A stretch of DNA of 64,000 bases from JAZKAR01 sp040389065 (GTDB lineage: Bacteria > Pseudomonadota > Gammaproteobacteria > Burkholderiales > Casimicrobiaceae). The notes beneath the pieces are model-generated. The model did no database searches, was not told the DNA's origin, and worked only from the letters and a program-made list of their open reading frames with translations. The stretch lies in the NCBI GenBank assembly GCA_040389065.1, contig JAZKAR010000029.1, forward strand, positions 6,915 through 70,914, given 5' to 3'. The translations under genes were made by a program, and so were the position numbers. Below are positions 26,698 to 35,695 of this stretch, piece after piece; the first letter of the stretch is position 1; the number at the start of each line of letters is the position of its first letter.

Positions 26698-27999
26698 TTA
26701 GTCTGCATAGGCTATCGGCAGCTCTTCCCAACAGGTTGTATAACCAGGCGTTTTATTGCCTCGCCGCATTGACCAATCACGAGGATGATTTAACCCTGCC
26801 ACACCGACCCCTAAGGTATGTTTTCCATAGCGTCGATTAATTGCATCAAGGGTATGCATTAACGAAGCTCGGTGCGCAATTTCTTTTTCATCATCTACGA
26901 ATAATTTTGGTGGCATATCGTCTTTAGAAATTATTTCCACCAGCATGACACCCGCTTTTGCATAGCCTATGCCTAGCTTATAAATGCGCTCTAATCCTTG
27001 CAACGCAAAACGGGTAAGCATTAATGTGTCATCCGTGTAATCAGGTAAGGGAATCAGCACACTCTCACGGTATAAGGCATGGCTTGTTTTAAACCTGCTA
27101 GAGGCAATAGAAACATATACGCCTTTGGCTACCGAATGCTGTTTTCTAAGTTTTTCAGCAGCAATTCCTATATAGAGCGTAATCGCTTCTTTAAGATCAT
27201 CATGCGTATATACTTCATGCCCAAACGATCGTGATGAAATAATTTGTTTTTTATCAGCAATTAGCTCCTCCAGCTCTAAGCATGAAATCCCTCTTAGCTC
27301 CAGCACAATACGCTCAACGACCACACTAAATAACTTTCTCATCAAAGCAGGCTCTACTGCCTGGAGGTCTCGCACTGTTTTAATCCCTAGTTTATCTAGT
27401 GCTTTGGTCAAACGGCGCCCAATTCCCCATACTTCTGAAACGGGTAAGGCAGCAAGACATGTCTGCACTTCTAACGGTGTTAGCGCGCTAAGATCACATA
27501 CTCCTCCCCAAGAAGGATTTTTTTTAGCGATAGCATTGGCTAACTTTGCCAAGGTCTTACTAGGCCCAATCCCAATACATATAGGTACCCCCACCCATTG
27601 CCGTATGCGTTGCCGAATGGTTTGGGCATAATCTGTGAGGTTTTTAGGCATGCCTGTAAAATCTAAAAATGATTCATCAATACTATAAACTTCTTGATAC
27701 GGCGTAAATTCCGCCAGAATAGACATAATACGATTGCTAATATTTGCATATAACGCGTAATTACTGCTAAACGCTTTCACGCCTTGCGCCTCGGCATACT
27801 CTTTCACTTTAAACCACGGCTCTGCCATAGCAATTTGCATGGCTTTTACCTCTGCTGATCGTGAAACAATACAACCATCGTTATTGGAGAGCACAACAAG
27901 AGGAACTTTTTCAAGATCAGGCCGAAAAATGCGCTCGCACGATACATACATATTATTGACATCGACTAATGCAATACGTTGGCTACATGCCTCTTTCAT
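26698..27999 (-). CDS. umuC: UmuC, catalytic subunit of DNA polymerase V
   Basis: A 433-residue Y-family translesion polymerase. Catalytic acidic residues lie in ALVDVNNMYVSCER (about 10-23) and YSIDESFLDF (about 108-117). The helix-hairpin-helix and little-finger regions follow, with the typical C-terminal GVAGLNHPRDWSMRRG-like tail. It copies damaged DNA together with cleaved UmuD. It begins 35 bp after umuD with a very strong AAGGGGGAGG ribosome binding site, so the two form an operon. Confidence 0.95.
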   Translation of the reverse strand: MKEACSQRIALVDVNNMYVSCERIFRPDLEKVPLVVLSNNDGCIVSRSAEVKAMQIAMAEPWFKVKEYAEAQGVKAFSSNYALYANISNRIMSILAEFTPYQEVYSIDESFLDFTGMPKNLTDYAQTIRQRIRQWVGVPICIGIGPSKTLAKLANAIAKKNPSWGGVCDLSALTPLEVQTCLAALPVSEVWGIGRRLTKALDKLGIKTVRDLQAVEPALMRKLFSVVVERIVLELRGISCLELEELIADKKQIISSRSFGHEVYTHDDLKEAITLYIGIAAEKLRKQHSVAKGVYVSIASSRFKTSHALYRESVLIPLPDYTDDTLMLTRFALQGLERIYKLGIGYAKAGVMLVEIISKDDMPPKLFVDDEKEIAHRASLMHTLDAINRRYGKHTLGVGVAGLNHPRDWSMRRGNKTPGYTTCWEELPIAYAD

Positions 28000-28034
28000 T
28001 ATCAGCCCTCCCCCTTGCCTACCCTAATTAAAAC

Positions 28035-28652
28035 TTAAACTTTATGCAAAACCCGGGTTACCACTCCCCATATAATTAATTCTTCCTCTTCTTTGATTAA
28101 AATATCAGGGAACTCAGGATTTTCAGCGACAAGACGAATTTGATTTCCTGATTTTTTCAACCGCTTAACAGTCAAATGATTATTGAGCACGGCTACCACA
28201 ATATGATTATCCTGCGGGTCAATCGCGCGATCTACAATGATTTCATCCCCATCATAGATACCTATTCCGCTCATCGACCAGCCAGATATGCGAAGAATAT
28301 AAGTTGCTTCACGATGCTGAATTAAATGCTCATTTAAATCGATACCATGCTCAATATAATCATCGGCTGGCGAAGGAAACCCTGCTGCCACACGATGAGA
28401 CATGACCGGAATACTCCATAAAGGAGCCTCAAACACGACAGAGGATAAGAGAGTGACTGTAGTTTCATTTGCTGCTAAGTTTGCCGATACTTGCCGCTCT
28501 TTATTATGTTTACGCTGGCGATAAGCCGCTAAAAAATCGAGTACGTTTCCCACTTGGCTTTCAGGAATACGCATGGCTTTAGTCGGTTCGTTATAGGTAG
28601 ATTTACGACCTGCACCTGCACGATATCCGCCATGATCCTTTTTATTAGGCAT
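28035..28652 (-). CDS. umuD: UmuD-like S24 peptidase with extended N-terminus
   Basis: A 205-residue LexA/UmuD-type serine autoprotease, about 60 residues longer than E. coli UmuD. The cleavage site is AAG in VAAGFPSP (about 108-115); the catalytic Ser is in GWSMSGIGIYDGD (about 143-155) and Lys in LTVKRL (about 181). The extra N-terminus has GYRAGAGRK followed by TKAMRIPESQVGNVLDFL, a strand-helix pattern that could bind DNA. Acinetobacter UmuDAb is a comparable long form acting as a LexA-like repressor. ATG 28652 (AAGGA seven bases upstream) is preferred over TTG 28658. Confidence 0.9.
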   Translation of the reverse strand: MPNKKDHGGYRAGAGRKSTYNEPTKAMRIPESQVGNVLDFLAAYRQRKHNKERQVSANLAANETTVTLLSSVVFEAPLWSIPVMSHRVAAGFPSPADDYIEHGIDLNEHLIQHREATYILRISGWSMSGIGIYDGDEIIVDRAIDPQDNHIVVAVLNNHLTVKRLKKSGNQIRLVAENPEFPDILIKEEEELIIWGVVTRVLHKV

Positions 28653-28657
28653 TCTCA

Positions 28658-28695
28658 ATCCTTAACTTGATTTCGTACATATTCAAGTTAAGGAT
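28658..28695 (-). promoter_or_regulatory. 13-bp inverted repeat over the umuDC promoter and ribosome binding site
   Basis: Perfect arms ATCCTTAACTTGA and TCAAGTTAAGGAT with a 12-bp centre. On the minus strand it overlaps a plausible -10 (TATGTA) that is 17 bp from TTGTGG, and the proximal arm contains the AAGGA ribosome binding site of umuD. It could be a repressor operator or an RNA hairpin that hides the ribosome binding site. Confidence 0.65.
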
Positions 28696-28908
28696 ACCCC
28701 ACAAAAAAAGAACTGGCTAGTTTTTTATCTATTAAAATCAAATAAATGTTGCATAAAGCTTCATAGCATTTGCACACAAAGCAACAGCTTCCTACTGTTC
28801 TAGCTAACATACTGCTTGAATCATAAAGCACTTATCTCATAATCAAAGTATCTAATCAAAATGAAGCTTGCTTATAGCCAAAGTGCTATCTTCAAAGGAG
28901 TACGACTA

Positions 28909-29562
28909 ATGAGCAGCCTAATCAGTAACCTAGGCCAAGCATCCTCAGCAATGTTGCGATCTACGCAACCGCAACGCTCGACGCCTTCTGAGCTTGTCGA
29001 TAAGGTCTTTGCTCAACTTGATACGAACGCTAAAGGTTACCTTGACAAAGCAGATATCCAAACGGCTTATAACAACGTCACTTCCGCTTCTGCCAATACC
29101 GATACTGCCAGCTCTAAAACGGACGCTTTGTTTGAAGCATTAGATAATAATAATGATGGGCAAATCACTAAGCAGGAAATGAAAGATACCCTGCAAAAAT
29201 TTTCTGATCAGTTAGATAACCAGTTTAATGAAATGAGAACTTCAGGGCCGTCTAATGAAGCCAGGCCAGCGGGTGGGCCGCCTCCAGGCGGTGGCGGTGG
29301 AAAACCTGGAGGAACTGAAGAGTCAGCGTCTACCTCTAGTAGTGCATTCGACCCTGCGGATACCAATCAAGATGGTAAGGTAAGCGAAACAGAACGTCTT
29401 GCTTATCAACAAAGCCAACAAGCTTCATCAACCAGTCAATCTAGCGAATCGGCTGTACAAAAAACAGTCATGCAGTTGATGAAAGCCTACGGGGCTGCTG
29501 AGCAAAATACTCCAGAAGCATATGGAGCATATGCAACCAATCCGGTTTCAATTACTGTTTAA
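28909..29562 (+). CDS. EF-hand calcium-binding protein
   Basis: A 217-residue protein with three EF-hand-type loops: DTNAKGYLDKAD (degenerate, about 37-48), DNNNDGQITKQE (about 78-89, canonical) and DTNQDGKVSETE (about 150-161, canonical). A Pro/Gly-rich linker (about 118-133) separates the second and third. No signal peptide or membrane segment is visible, so it is probably cytoplasmic or secreted by a leaderless route. The start at 28909 has a strong AAAGGAG site; the longer frame from 28861 does not. Function unknown beyond calcium binding. Confidence 0.82.
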   Translation: MSSLISNLGQASSAMLRSTQPQRSTPSELVDKVFAQLDTNAKGYLDKADIQTAYNNVTSASANTDTASSKTDALFEALDNNNDGQITKQEMKDTLQKFSDQLDNQFNEMRTSGPSNEARPAGGPPPGGGGGKPGGTEESASTSSSAFDPADTNQDGKVSETERLAYQQSQQASSTSQSSESAVQKTVMQLMKAYGAAEQNTPEAYGAYATNPVSITV

Positions 29563-29636
29563 ATACACTATTCCTCGTGCTATCTTTCGCTCCCATAAAA
29601 AGGGCATACATATTCTTATAAACGTGAATGCATACG

Positions 29637-30245
29637 TTATTTATGCTTAGGAGGCACACCTGCCTTTTGCTGCGGTTGCCACAAGGTATCGGGCATCAGC
29701 GCTTCTTGATTAATAAACCGTGCAAAAGCAAATAGAGTATCAGAAAGCCGATTCAAATATTGGCGCATCGGTAACGACTGCGGCTCCATTTCATGCAGCC
29801 GCACTACACAACGCTCGGCACGCCGGCATACTGTACGAGCAATATGCGCCTGAGCAGCACCAGCATGACCGCCAGGTAAAATAAACTCTTTTAAAGGCTC
29901 TACGAAATAGAGAAAGTGCGCTGTCCACGCTTCTAAACCTTGGATATGCTCTTCTTTAATAAACGATTTCTCAGGTAAAGCAAGTTCGCTCCCTAACTCA
30001 AAAAGCTGGTGCTGAAGATCGTTAAGAAAAACGCAGTATACCGACTCACTTCCCATTAACTCTAGTACAGCACATTGCAGCAAACCTAAATGACTATTTA
30101 GCTCATCAACAGCGCCTAACGCCTCAAAACGGTTATGTGACTTACTGTAGCGCTGACCATTCGCTAACCCAGTAGTGCCATCATCTCCTGTTCGAGTGGT
30201 TAACGAAGATAAGCGAAATTGATCATCAGACTGTTTAGTGTTCAC
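29637..30245 (-). CDS. PduO-type cob(I)alamin adenosyltransferase
   Basis: A 202-residue enzyme that transfers adenosine from ATP to cob(I)alamin to make coenzyme B12. The ATP-binding N-terminal motif TRTGDDGTTGLANGQRYSK (about 16-34), the FEALGAVDELNSHLG helix (about 39-53), CRRAERCVVRLHE and LNRLSDTLFAFARFIN are all present. Translation starts at GTG 30245 with GAGAGGG five bases upstream. A repeat element lies directly upstream of the gene. No other cobalamin gene is in the window. Confidence 0.92.
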   Translation of the reverse strand: MNTKQSDDQFRLSSLTTRTGDDGTTGLANGQRYSKSHNRFEALGAVDELNSHLGLLQCAVLELMGSESVYCVFLNDLQHQLFELGSELALPEKSFIKEEHIQGLEAWTAHFLYFVEPLKEFILPGGHAGAAQAHIARTVCRRAERCVVRLHEMEPQSLPMRQYLNRLSDTLFAFARFINQEALMPDTLWQPQQKAGVPPKHK

Positions 30246-30265
30246 AATGCCCTCTCAAAAATGGT

Positions 30266-30389
30266 AGAAGTTATGCGGTCGGGTTCTCTCAACGAGTTGG
30301 CAGCTTGTTATAGTCTGCGGTCGTATTTTGGATACTGTCATGCGTTGCCATGCAGGGCATCTTATGCCTTAAGTGAACTCATAACTTCT
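30266..30389. repeat. dispersed inverted-repeat element, copy G (inverse orientation)
   Basis: Ends AGAAGTTATGCGGTCGGG and GTGAACTCATAACTTCT are mirror images with some mismatches. The core appears as the complement (TGCGTTGCCATGCAGGGCAT). It lies upstream of the cobalamin adenosyltransferase gene. The rest of 30390-30628 shows no gene. Confidence 0.75.
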
Positions 30390-30628
30390 CAATAGGATAA
30401 ATATTTAGCTCAAAATACCTTGTATAAGCTATAAGCCATAACTACTTTAAATGCTTTTAGTCAGGCATGTCTTGTGCTGAACTCTACAGTTAAGATACAA
30501 CTATGATTTGAAAAATTCGATCTGAAGAATAATATAACGCAAAATTGCTCCAACCAGGTATAGCGACCTACATACTATAAGTATGCTTTGCCACCAGAAC
30601 GGTTTTGCGTCAGCTCTAAATTATAATA

Positions 30629-32179
30629 CTACGAAGAAGCCTTGGGTTTGGCTGAAACAAAATGAAATATTGCTAAAGAAGCTGTTTGCTCAATACAATC
30701 TGCACATTGCCATAAGCTTAAGGTATCTGTATCTTGGGCTAACAAAAGCTGCCCAGTCTGGCATAAACCGCTTGCTAACAAAAAGCGGGTGGTATTTGGC
30801 ACATCATCTTCTACAGCCAGTTGAATTGCCCATTGAAATGATATGGGTGGGCTATTAGTACCTTGCCGATGGTCAAAAGCAGGCCTTAGCTTAATAGGCT
30901 TGGGCGCTCCATAAATAAGTTGTACGCCAAACTCTACAGCTTCGCCCACAATCGCAGTACGCATCCAACGCAATGTTGCAAGCAAGGGCGGGTCATTCTC
31001 AAAATAAATATAGACTAACTCGCCTATGCAAAGAGCGGGAGGGTTTTCTCCTAAAATTCTGAACGCATAGCCCGTGCTAGTATGATTCGCTAAGATAGCA
31101 TTTGTTTTAAAAACAACCTGCTCTGCCGGAAGGCTTAAGCGTTCGGCAACAGCTCTAACACCCAATACTAATTCCACCTCTCCTGACACCGGCACGCGTG
31201 AATGACGGCGTACCCAATCTCCACGCCAGAAACGATTTAAATGCTCTAATAAATGCTGCCGCTGATTACGCTCAACTAATGAATACTCAGCGTAAGGCCC
31301 ATCAGGATTATTCAATTGCCCTCGGGCTTGCTCTAAATTTTCAACAACACGTTGTAAATTTACACCAATACATACCTCACCACGCGGTAAAGAAATAGGC
31401 GAGTTAGGCGTCGATTGCAAGGGAAACCGAGGCGGATAATCTTGCATCGTAGGAATTTTAAGGGTGCTAGGGCTATCTGGTAAATCAGGATATAACTCTA
31501 AAAATACGCTAAAACGCGCAATATATTCATTTAAAATCGGCCACTGTTCAGGGCGAAAACTATAAGGGTTAGCTAACCCTAACAATACTAATTGAGCGTA
31601 ACTATACGCTAGCGTGTAACCAGGTTTATCAGGCTGAAGCGCGCGATTATGAAGCTGTTTACGCATAGCAAACGCAAAACACTGATGAAGATCACACCAC
31701 AAACCTGCGGGAACCGTTTGATAACTTAAAACACTGACTACTAAAATTCGACCCGAAACCTGCTGAATGCGTAAAATTAATGAAAGCACTAAGCTTTCAG
31801 GTAGTTTGTTACCTGCAGTAGTAATGGTATCGTTTAATAACCGCTTATAACCTGATACGATTTCCTGGCACATTCTTAACGCCAGATCAGCCGCACTTCT
31901 TGCTTCGCCTTTTAATGGTTGAGGCGCCAATACGAACATACGTTCTAAAGCATCCCAAACCGTTTGAGCACTTTGTTGATAACGCTCTAACCAACTGGCA
32001 CGTTCGTCAAAACGCATAGGTAAACGATTAAATGTTGCAAGGCTTTCCGTTAAAATATATGCCGCATTCATAGGAGGCATTTCGGCAAGCGTATCCCAAT
32101 GCAAGCTCATTTGCGTGAGAATATCCGATACTTTCCCTGGAATATTCATCAACTCTGGAAAGGTGAGTACCAACTCCAT
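30629..32179 (-). CDS. large protein with C-terminal PilZ-like domain
   Basis: A 516-residue cytoplasmic protein without membrane segments. The first 300 residues are helical and Leu-rich and match nothing I recognise. After a linker, the C-terminal 200 residues look PilZ-like, with the ANHTSTGYAFRI stretch (about 380) at the position of the D/NxSxxG motif, followed by GELVYIYFE and the closing beta strands. An arginine pair that would hold c-di-GMP is not clear, so binding is unproven. It diverges from the FlhB gene and could belong to the window's c-di-GMP circuitry (inference). Confidence 0.5.
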   Translation of the reverse strand: MELVLTFPELMNIPGKVSDILTQMSLHWDTLAEMPPMNAAYILTESLATFNRLPMRFDERASWLERYQQSAQTVWDALERMFVLAPQPLKGEARSAADLALRMCQEIVSGYKRLLNDTITTAGNKLPESLVLSLILRIQQVSGRILVVSVLSYQTVPAGLWCDLHQCFAFAMRKQLHNRALQPDKPGYTLAYSYAQLVLLGLANPYSFRPEQWPILNEYIARFSVFLELYPDLPDSPSTLKIPTMQDYPPRFPLQSTPNSPISLPRGEVCIGVNLQRVVENLEQARGQLNNPDGPYAEYSLVERNQRQHLLEHLNRFWRGDWVRRHSRVPVSGEVELVLGVRAVAERLSLPAEQVVFKTNAILANHTSTGYAFRILGENPPALCIGELVYIYFENDPPLLATLRWMRTAIVGEAVEFGVQLIYGAPKPIKLRPAFDHRQGTNSPPISFQWAIQLAVEDDVPNTTRFLLASGLCQTGQLLLAQDTDTLSLWQCADCIEQTASLAIFHFVSAKPKASS

Positions 32180-32433
32180 CCTATTATCCTTTTAACCTAA
32201 ATCCGGGAGTGAATACCGGGCAGTTAAACACCTGAAATAGTCATTTGTGACACTCCCAAAAGCTCCAAGCATCATCTTCATATAGCTATCCTGCAAGGAC
32301 TAATATATTTTTGTATACGATCAATGTCTACAAAATACATCACCATCTCATCTAAATTCCATCTAAAAATAACACTATCATTTTTAGTTGCTAAGGCAGT
32401 GTTACACTTTATATTCATTTGTTTTACTCTTAG

Positions 32434-32534
32434 GCGTTACACAAAAGTGTTCTAGCAAGACGTAGCAGCGAAAACAGTACTTAATAGTACGGCTAGATGC
32501 CATGCCATAACACCCTTACGCAATTTTGTGTAAG
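32434..32534. repeat. dispersed inverted-repeat element, copy K (degenerate), upstream of flhB
   Basis: GTTCTAGCAAGACGTAGCAG matches the family core GTTCTATCAAGACATGGCAA in 15 or more positions. Outer ends TTACACAAAA and TTTTGTGTAA are complementary. It ends about 40 bp before the flhB start. Confidence 0.45.
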
Positions 32535-32573
32535 CCCTATCTCCTCTTATCGGCGCGATTACTCTAAATATAT

Positions 32574-33743
32574 ATGGCAGAAGATTCCGACGAAGAAAAG
32601 ACCGAATCGCCCTCTGACAGGCGACTTGAACGCGCCCGAGAAGAAGGTAACATTCCACGCTCGAGAGAGTTAAGCAGCGTATTAATGCTTGTTGCCATGG
32701 CTTCTATACTTTACGGCTCAAGTCAGCATTTAAGAGACTCTATGTTTAGCTTAATGCGGGCAGGTTTAATATTTAACCTGGAGTCAGCCAGCTCTCCTGA
32801 ATACATGACTGAACGCTTCGCAGAACTTATTATGCCCGTTGCAAAATTATGGATGCCTATGATGTTTGGTATTGCCGTATTAGTAGCGGTTGCTAATATT
32901 TTAGTAGGGGGTTGGTATTTTAACCCCGACTCTCTCATGCCTAAATTTGATCGAGTGAATCCCTTTAAAGGCTTAGGGCGTTTATTTTCTAAACATAGTG
33001 TAGAAGAGCTTGTAAAAGCCATGATTAAATCAGGATGGCTCTCTATCGTTGCTGTCTGGCTATTAATTAAGTATCAAGGCGTTACCTTTACCTTAGGATT
33101 AGTACCCTCTCCCACTGCCTTTTATGATGCTAGTGCATGGTTAGGCGAAATGTTTATGCGGTTAAGTGCCGCGCTACTGGTTATTGTATTTATTGAAGTA
33201 CCTTGGGTATTGTATAGCTACTACAAATCACTGAGCATGACAAAAGAAGAACTGCGTGAAGAAGCGAAAGAGTCAGATGGTGACCCGCATATTAAAGCGC
33301 GTATTCGTCAATTACAGCGCGATGCTGCACGAAAAAGAATGATGACGCAGGTTCCTAAAGCGAATGTCGTTATCGTCAACCCCACACGCTATGCTGTTGC
33401 CTTGCGCTATGAAGCGAGCATGACTGCACCGCAAATTGTGGCAAAAGGTATGGGGCGTGTGGCACAACGTATTCGCGATATCGCTACCGAAAATGAAATT
33501 TCTATCGTATCTGCACCGCCTGTCGCCAGAGCGCTCTATTATCATGGCGATTTAGAAAGAACGATTCCAGCCACCTTATTTTCTGCAGTTGCTGAAGTAC
33601 TCGCCTATGTCTATCAGATGGAAGAAGCCACCACTTACCGCCGCCCTGAACCTCTATTACCCACTGAATGGTCGGTGCCAGAAGAATTAGATGTGAAAGA
33701 TACCGGGGCTGAAGAAGAGGATGATGAGGAAGAAATACGCTAA
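32574..33743 (+). CDS. flhB: FlhB/SctU-family type III export switch protein (orphan)
   Basis: A 389-residue inner-membrane protein of the FlhB/YscU family. The N-terminus EDSDEEKTESPSDRRLERAR (residues 3-22), four transmembrane segments (about 35-215), the cytoplasmic linker with KEELREEAKESDGDP and the C-terminal domain are all intact. The autocleavage motif reads NPTRYAVALRY, Arg replacing the His of NPTH. In FlhB, cleavage after Asn of NPTH switches substrate specificity. No other flagellar or type III gene is visible here. An acidic tail (EEEDDEEE) ends the protein. No clear ribosome binding site precedes ATG 32574. Confidence 0.88.
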   Translation: MAEDSDEEKTESPSDRRLERAREEGNIPRSRELSSVLMLVAMASILYGSSQHLRDSMFSLMRAGLIFNLESASSPEYMTERFAELIMPVAKLWMPMMFGIAVLVAVANILVGGWYFNPDSLMPKFDRVNPFKGLGRLFSKHSVEELVKAMIKSGWLSIVAVWLLIKYQGVTFTLGLVPSPTAFYDASAWLGEMFMRLSAALLVIVFIEVPWVLYSYYKSLSMTKEELREEAKESDGDPHIKARIRQLQRDAARKRMMTQVPKANVVIVNPTRYAVALRYEASMTAPQIVAKGMGRVAQRIRDIATENEISIVSAPPVARALYYHGDLERTIPATLFSAVAEVLAYVYQMEEATTYRRPEPLLPTEWSVPEELDVKDTGAEEEDDEEEIR

Positions 33744-33815
33744 AACTTCATGATGAAACTTCATCTTTAACTTCTTTCGCCAGCGCTTTAACATCTATCG
33801 AAATCTATCTATTTT

Positions 33816-34754
33816 TCAAATTAGCCCTGAAATTCCCTTGCCGCGGTAAATAACCAAATGATCTTGGAACTGAATTAAAGGCAAACCACGGCTCCATAGT
33901 TTCTCGTAGATATATTCGGTTACTTCCTTCTGCTGCGCCTCGCTGAATGTATGAACATTTGGATGTAGCAAGATCATCCATACCACCGACATAAAAAGCT
34001 CAAAATCTTCGACAAAGAAATCAACACGGCTTGATTTCGTTAACACCTGAGCATCGTCAAAACGTGGAGTAGCTCTAAGTTTTTCGGCACATACATTCAG
34101 ATCCTGATCATTAGAATGATCAAAAAATTTACCAGCAAAATGGTTGTATAACCATGTTGTACTCGTAGGCTCATCACTACGACTTGCCATCAACACAACA
34201 TGAACTGCTCCAGACACATCAGAAACTGAATCATTTACCAATAAATGCTCATAAATGTCTGATAAAAAATTGTCCCAAAAACTCATTGGGCTGTAATACA
34301 ACGAATGATGAAGCGTAATTAATGTCATGCATTGATTATCAAGATACTCTTTGCGAAAACGCAATACTGATTCTGTATCGCACAGTGCTTTGCAGTAATC
34401 ATCATGAATAGTATGCAAATGGTGAATATTCTGGCGCTCGATGCGTTCTTTGATCACCTCTAGAGCAGCGCTTTCAATGTCTAGCAGATAAAATCCTCCG
34501 CGAAACGCCGACTCTAAAATTCGAAATTGCGGCTCATTACTAGAACCAATAGACAATGCTTTTAAGGGCTCATCAAGCGGCAATGACTTGTTGAGTGTAC
34601 GAAGCACTCGCGCTAACGTACCAGCAATATCTACTTTATCATTACTATAGCGTGACCATATTTTATCTTGCTGATACATATGACGATTTGCTGCACGTAA
34701 CCCAAGCTGTATCCGCTCTTCAACTGCTAGAGAACGAGGCATCGCTCGACTCAT
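33816..34754 (-). CDS. putative SAM-dependent methyltransferase-fold protein
   Basis: A 312-residue protein. The stretch LKALSIGSSNEPQFRILES (about 64-82) resembles the glycine-rich SAM-binding loop, with an acidic residue at the end of the next strand (FYLLDIE, about 88-94) and LITLHHSLYY (about 146-155) at the motif IV/V position. The rest has no motif I know. The family and substrate are uncertain; some small-molecule N-methyltransferases look like this. A GGGGAAAA site precedes ATG 34754. Confidence 0.5.
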   Translation of the reverse strand: MSRAMPRSLAVEERIQLGLRAANRHMYQQDKIWSRYSNDKVDIAGTLARVLRTLNKSLPLDEPLKALSIGSSNEPQFRILESAFRGGFYLLDIESAALEVIKERIERQNIHHLHTIHDDYCKALCDTESVLRFRKEYLDNQCMTLITLHHSLYYSPMSFWDNFLSDIYEHLLVNDSVSDVSGAVHVVLMASRSDEPTSTTWLYNHFAGKFFDHSNDQDLNVCAEKLRATPRFDDAQVLTKSSRVDFFVEDFELFMSVVWMILLHPNVHTFSEAQQKEVTEYIYEKLWSRGLPLIQFQDHLVIYRGKGISGLI

Positions 34755-34825
34755 AGAATTTTCCCCGTAAAAAATTTAGTTATACATAATATTTTAGATA
34801 CTACGCTACATACCTTCTCTTAAAC

Positions 34826-35164
34826 TCAAGCCTTTTTAACGAACTCTGATTTCAATTGCATTGCCCCAATGCCTTCAATTTTGCAATCGATATCATGATC
34901 GCCTTCTACTAAACGTATGCTTTTAACTTTTGTTCCTACTTTTACGACTAACGAAGAACCTTTAACTTTGAGATCTTTTATTACTGTAACGCTATCGCCA
35001 TCCTTTAACACATTGCCATTGGAATCGCGTACAACGTAGCTATCTTGGCTTTCAACATCAGCCTGTTTTGCCCACTCATTGGCGCACTCAGGGCAAACAT
35101 ACATAGCATGATCTTCATAGGTATATTCTGAATTACACTGCGGGCAATTTGGCAAATCGCTCAT
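34826..35164 (-). CDS. PhnA/YjdM-family protein
   Basis: A 112-residue protein. The N-terminal zinc ribbon CPQC...CPEC (about 7-27) is followed by the PhnA domain with VVRDSNGNVLKDGDSVTVIK and KGTKVKSIRLVEGDHDIDCK-like beta strands. Despite the name, it is not required for phosphonate breakdown and its role is unclear. Length and sequence match YjdM well. Confidence 0.9.
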   Translation of the reverse strand: MSDLPNCPQCNSEYTYEDHAMYVCPECANEWAKQADVESQDSYVVRDSNGNVLKDGDSVTVIKDLKVKGSSLVVKVGTKVKSIRLVEGDHDIDCKIEGIGAMQLKSEFVKKA

Positions 35165-35278
35165 TTTTTTCCTTTTATTTATTTACTTAGCGAAGGTAAC
35201 CGACTCTTGTTAACAATTAACTTACTTAAAGGCTTATTTAAAGACTCACTTACTTTAGCCGTATCTACTGCCTACCTA

Positions 35279-35695
35279 CTACTCTACCCGCTTCAGTAAA
35301 TCCAAATAGGTTTCTGTATCAGGCCAAGCACCATTGCGTTGTGCCTGCTCAATAATATCACCCAGGCAAACCATCATTTTATGATAAGCCTCGTGCTCTT
35401 CATTCGTCTTACATAATCGTTCCCAGCACGCGCGTATTCCGGGCGGATGATCAATCGCAATTTGTTCTTCTAAGGCCAGGTGCAAAGAAAGATGCAAAAA
35501 AGGAGGCTGCATACCGGGCATGGCTTTTCGATCTACCGCAGATTCATCTGCCAGCCAGGCATGGTATTCAGGATGCCGCTCAATAATTGCCGCCACGATG
35601 CTTTCTAAAGGAGTAAGCACGTGCTTTTGTTGGTACTTACTCCATGCCGCTATAAAAAACTGGCGCACTTCACTAACACTAGGATTAAACAACAT
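35279..35695 (-). CDS. DUF1841-family protein
   Basis: A 138-residue protein of the DUF1841 family common in betaproteobacteria and gammaproteobacteria. The core HPEYHAWLAD and PFLHLSLHLALEEQIAIDHP (histidine-rich helix) is typical, and the family has no assigned function. ATG 35695 lies inside the end of nth (11-bp overlap) with AAAGGAAAA upstream, indicating translational coupling. The long in-frame extension up to 35869 runs through nth and is not coding in this frame. Confidence 0.88.
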   Translation of the reverse strand: MLFNPSVSEVRQFFIAAWSKYQQKHVLTPLESIVAAIIERHPEYHAWLADESAVDRKAMPGMQPPFLHLSLHLALEEQIAIDHPPGIRACWERLCKTNEEHEAYHKMMVCLGDIIEQAQRNGAWPDTETYLDLLKRVE

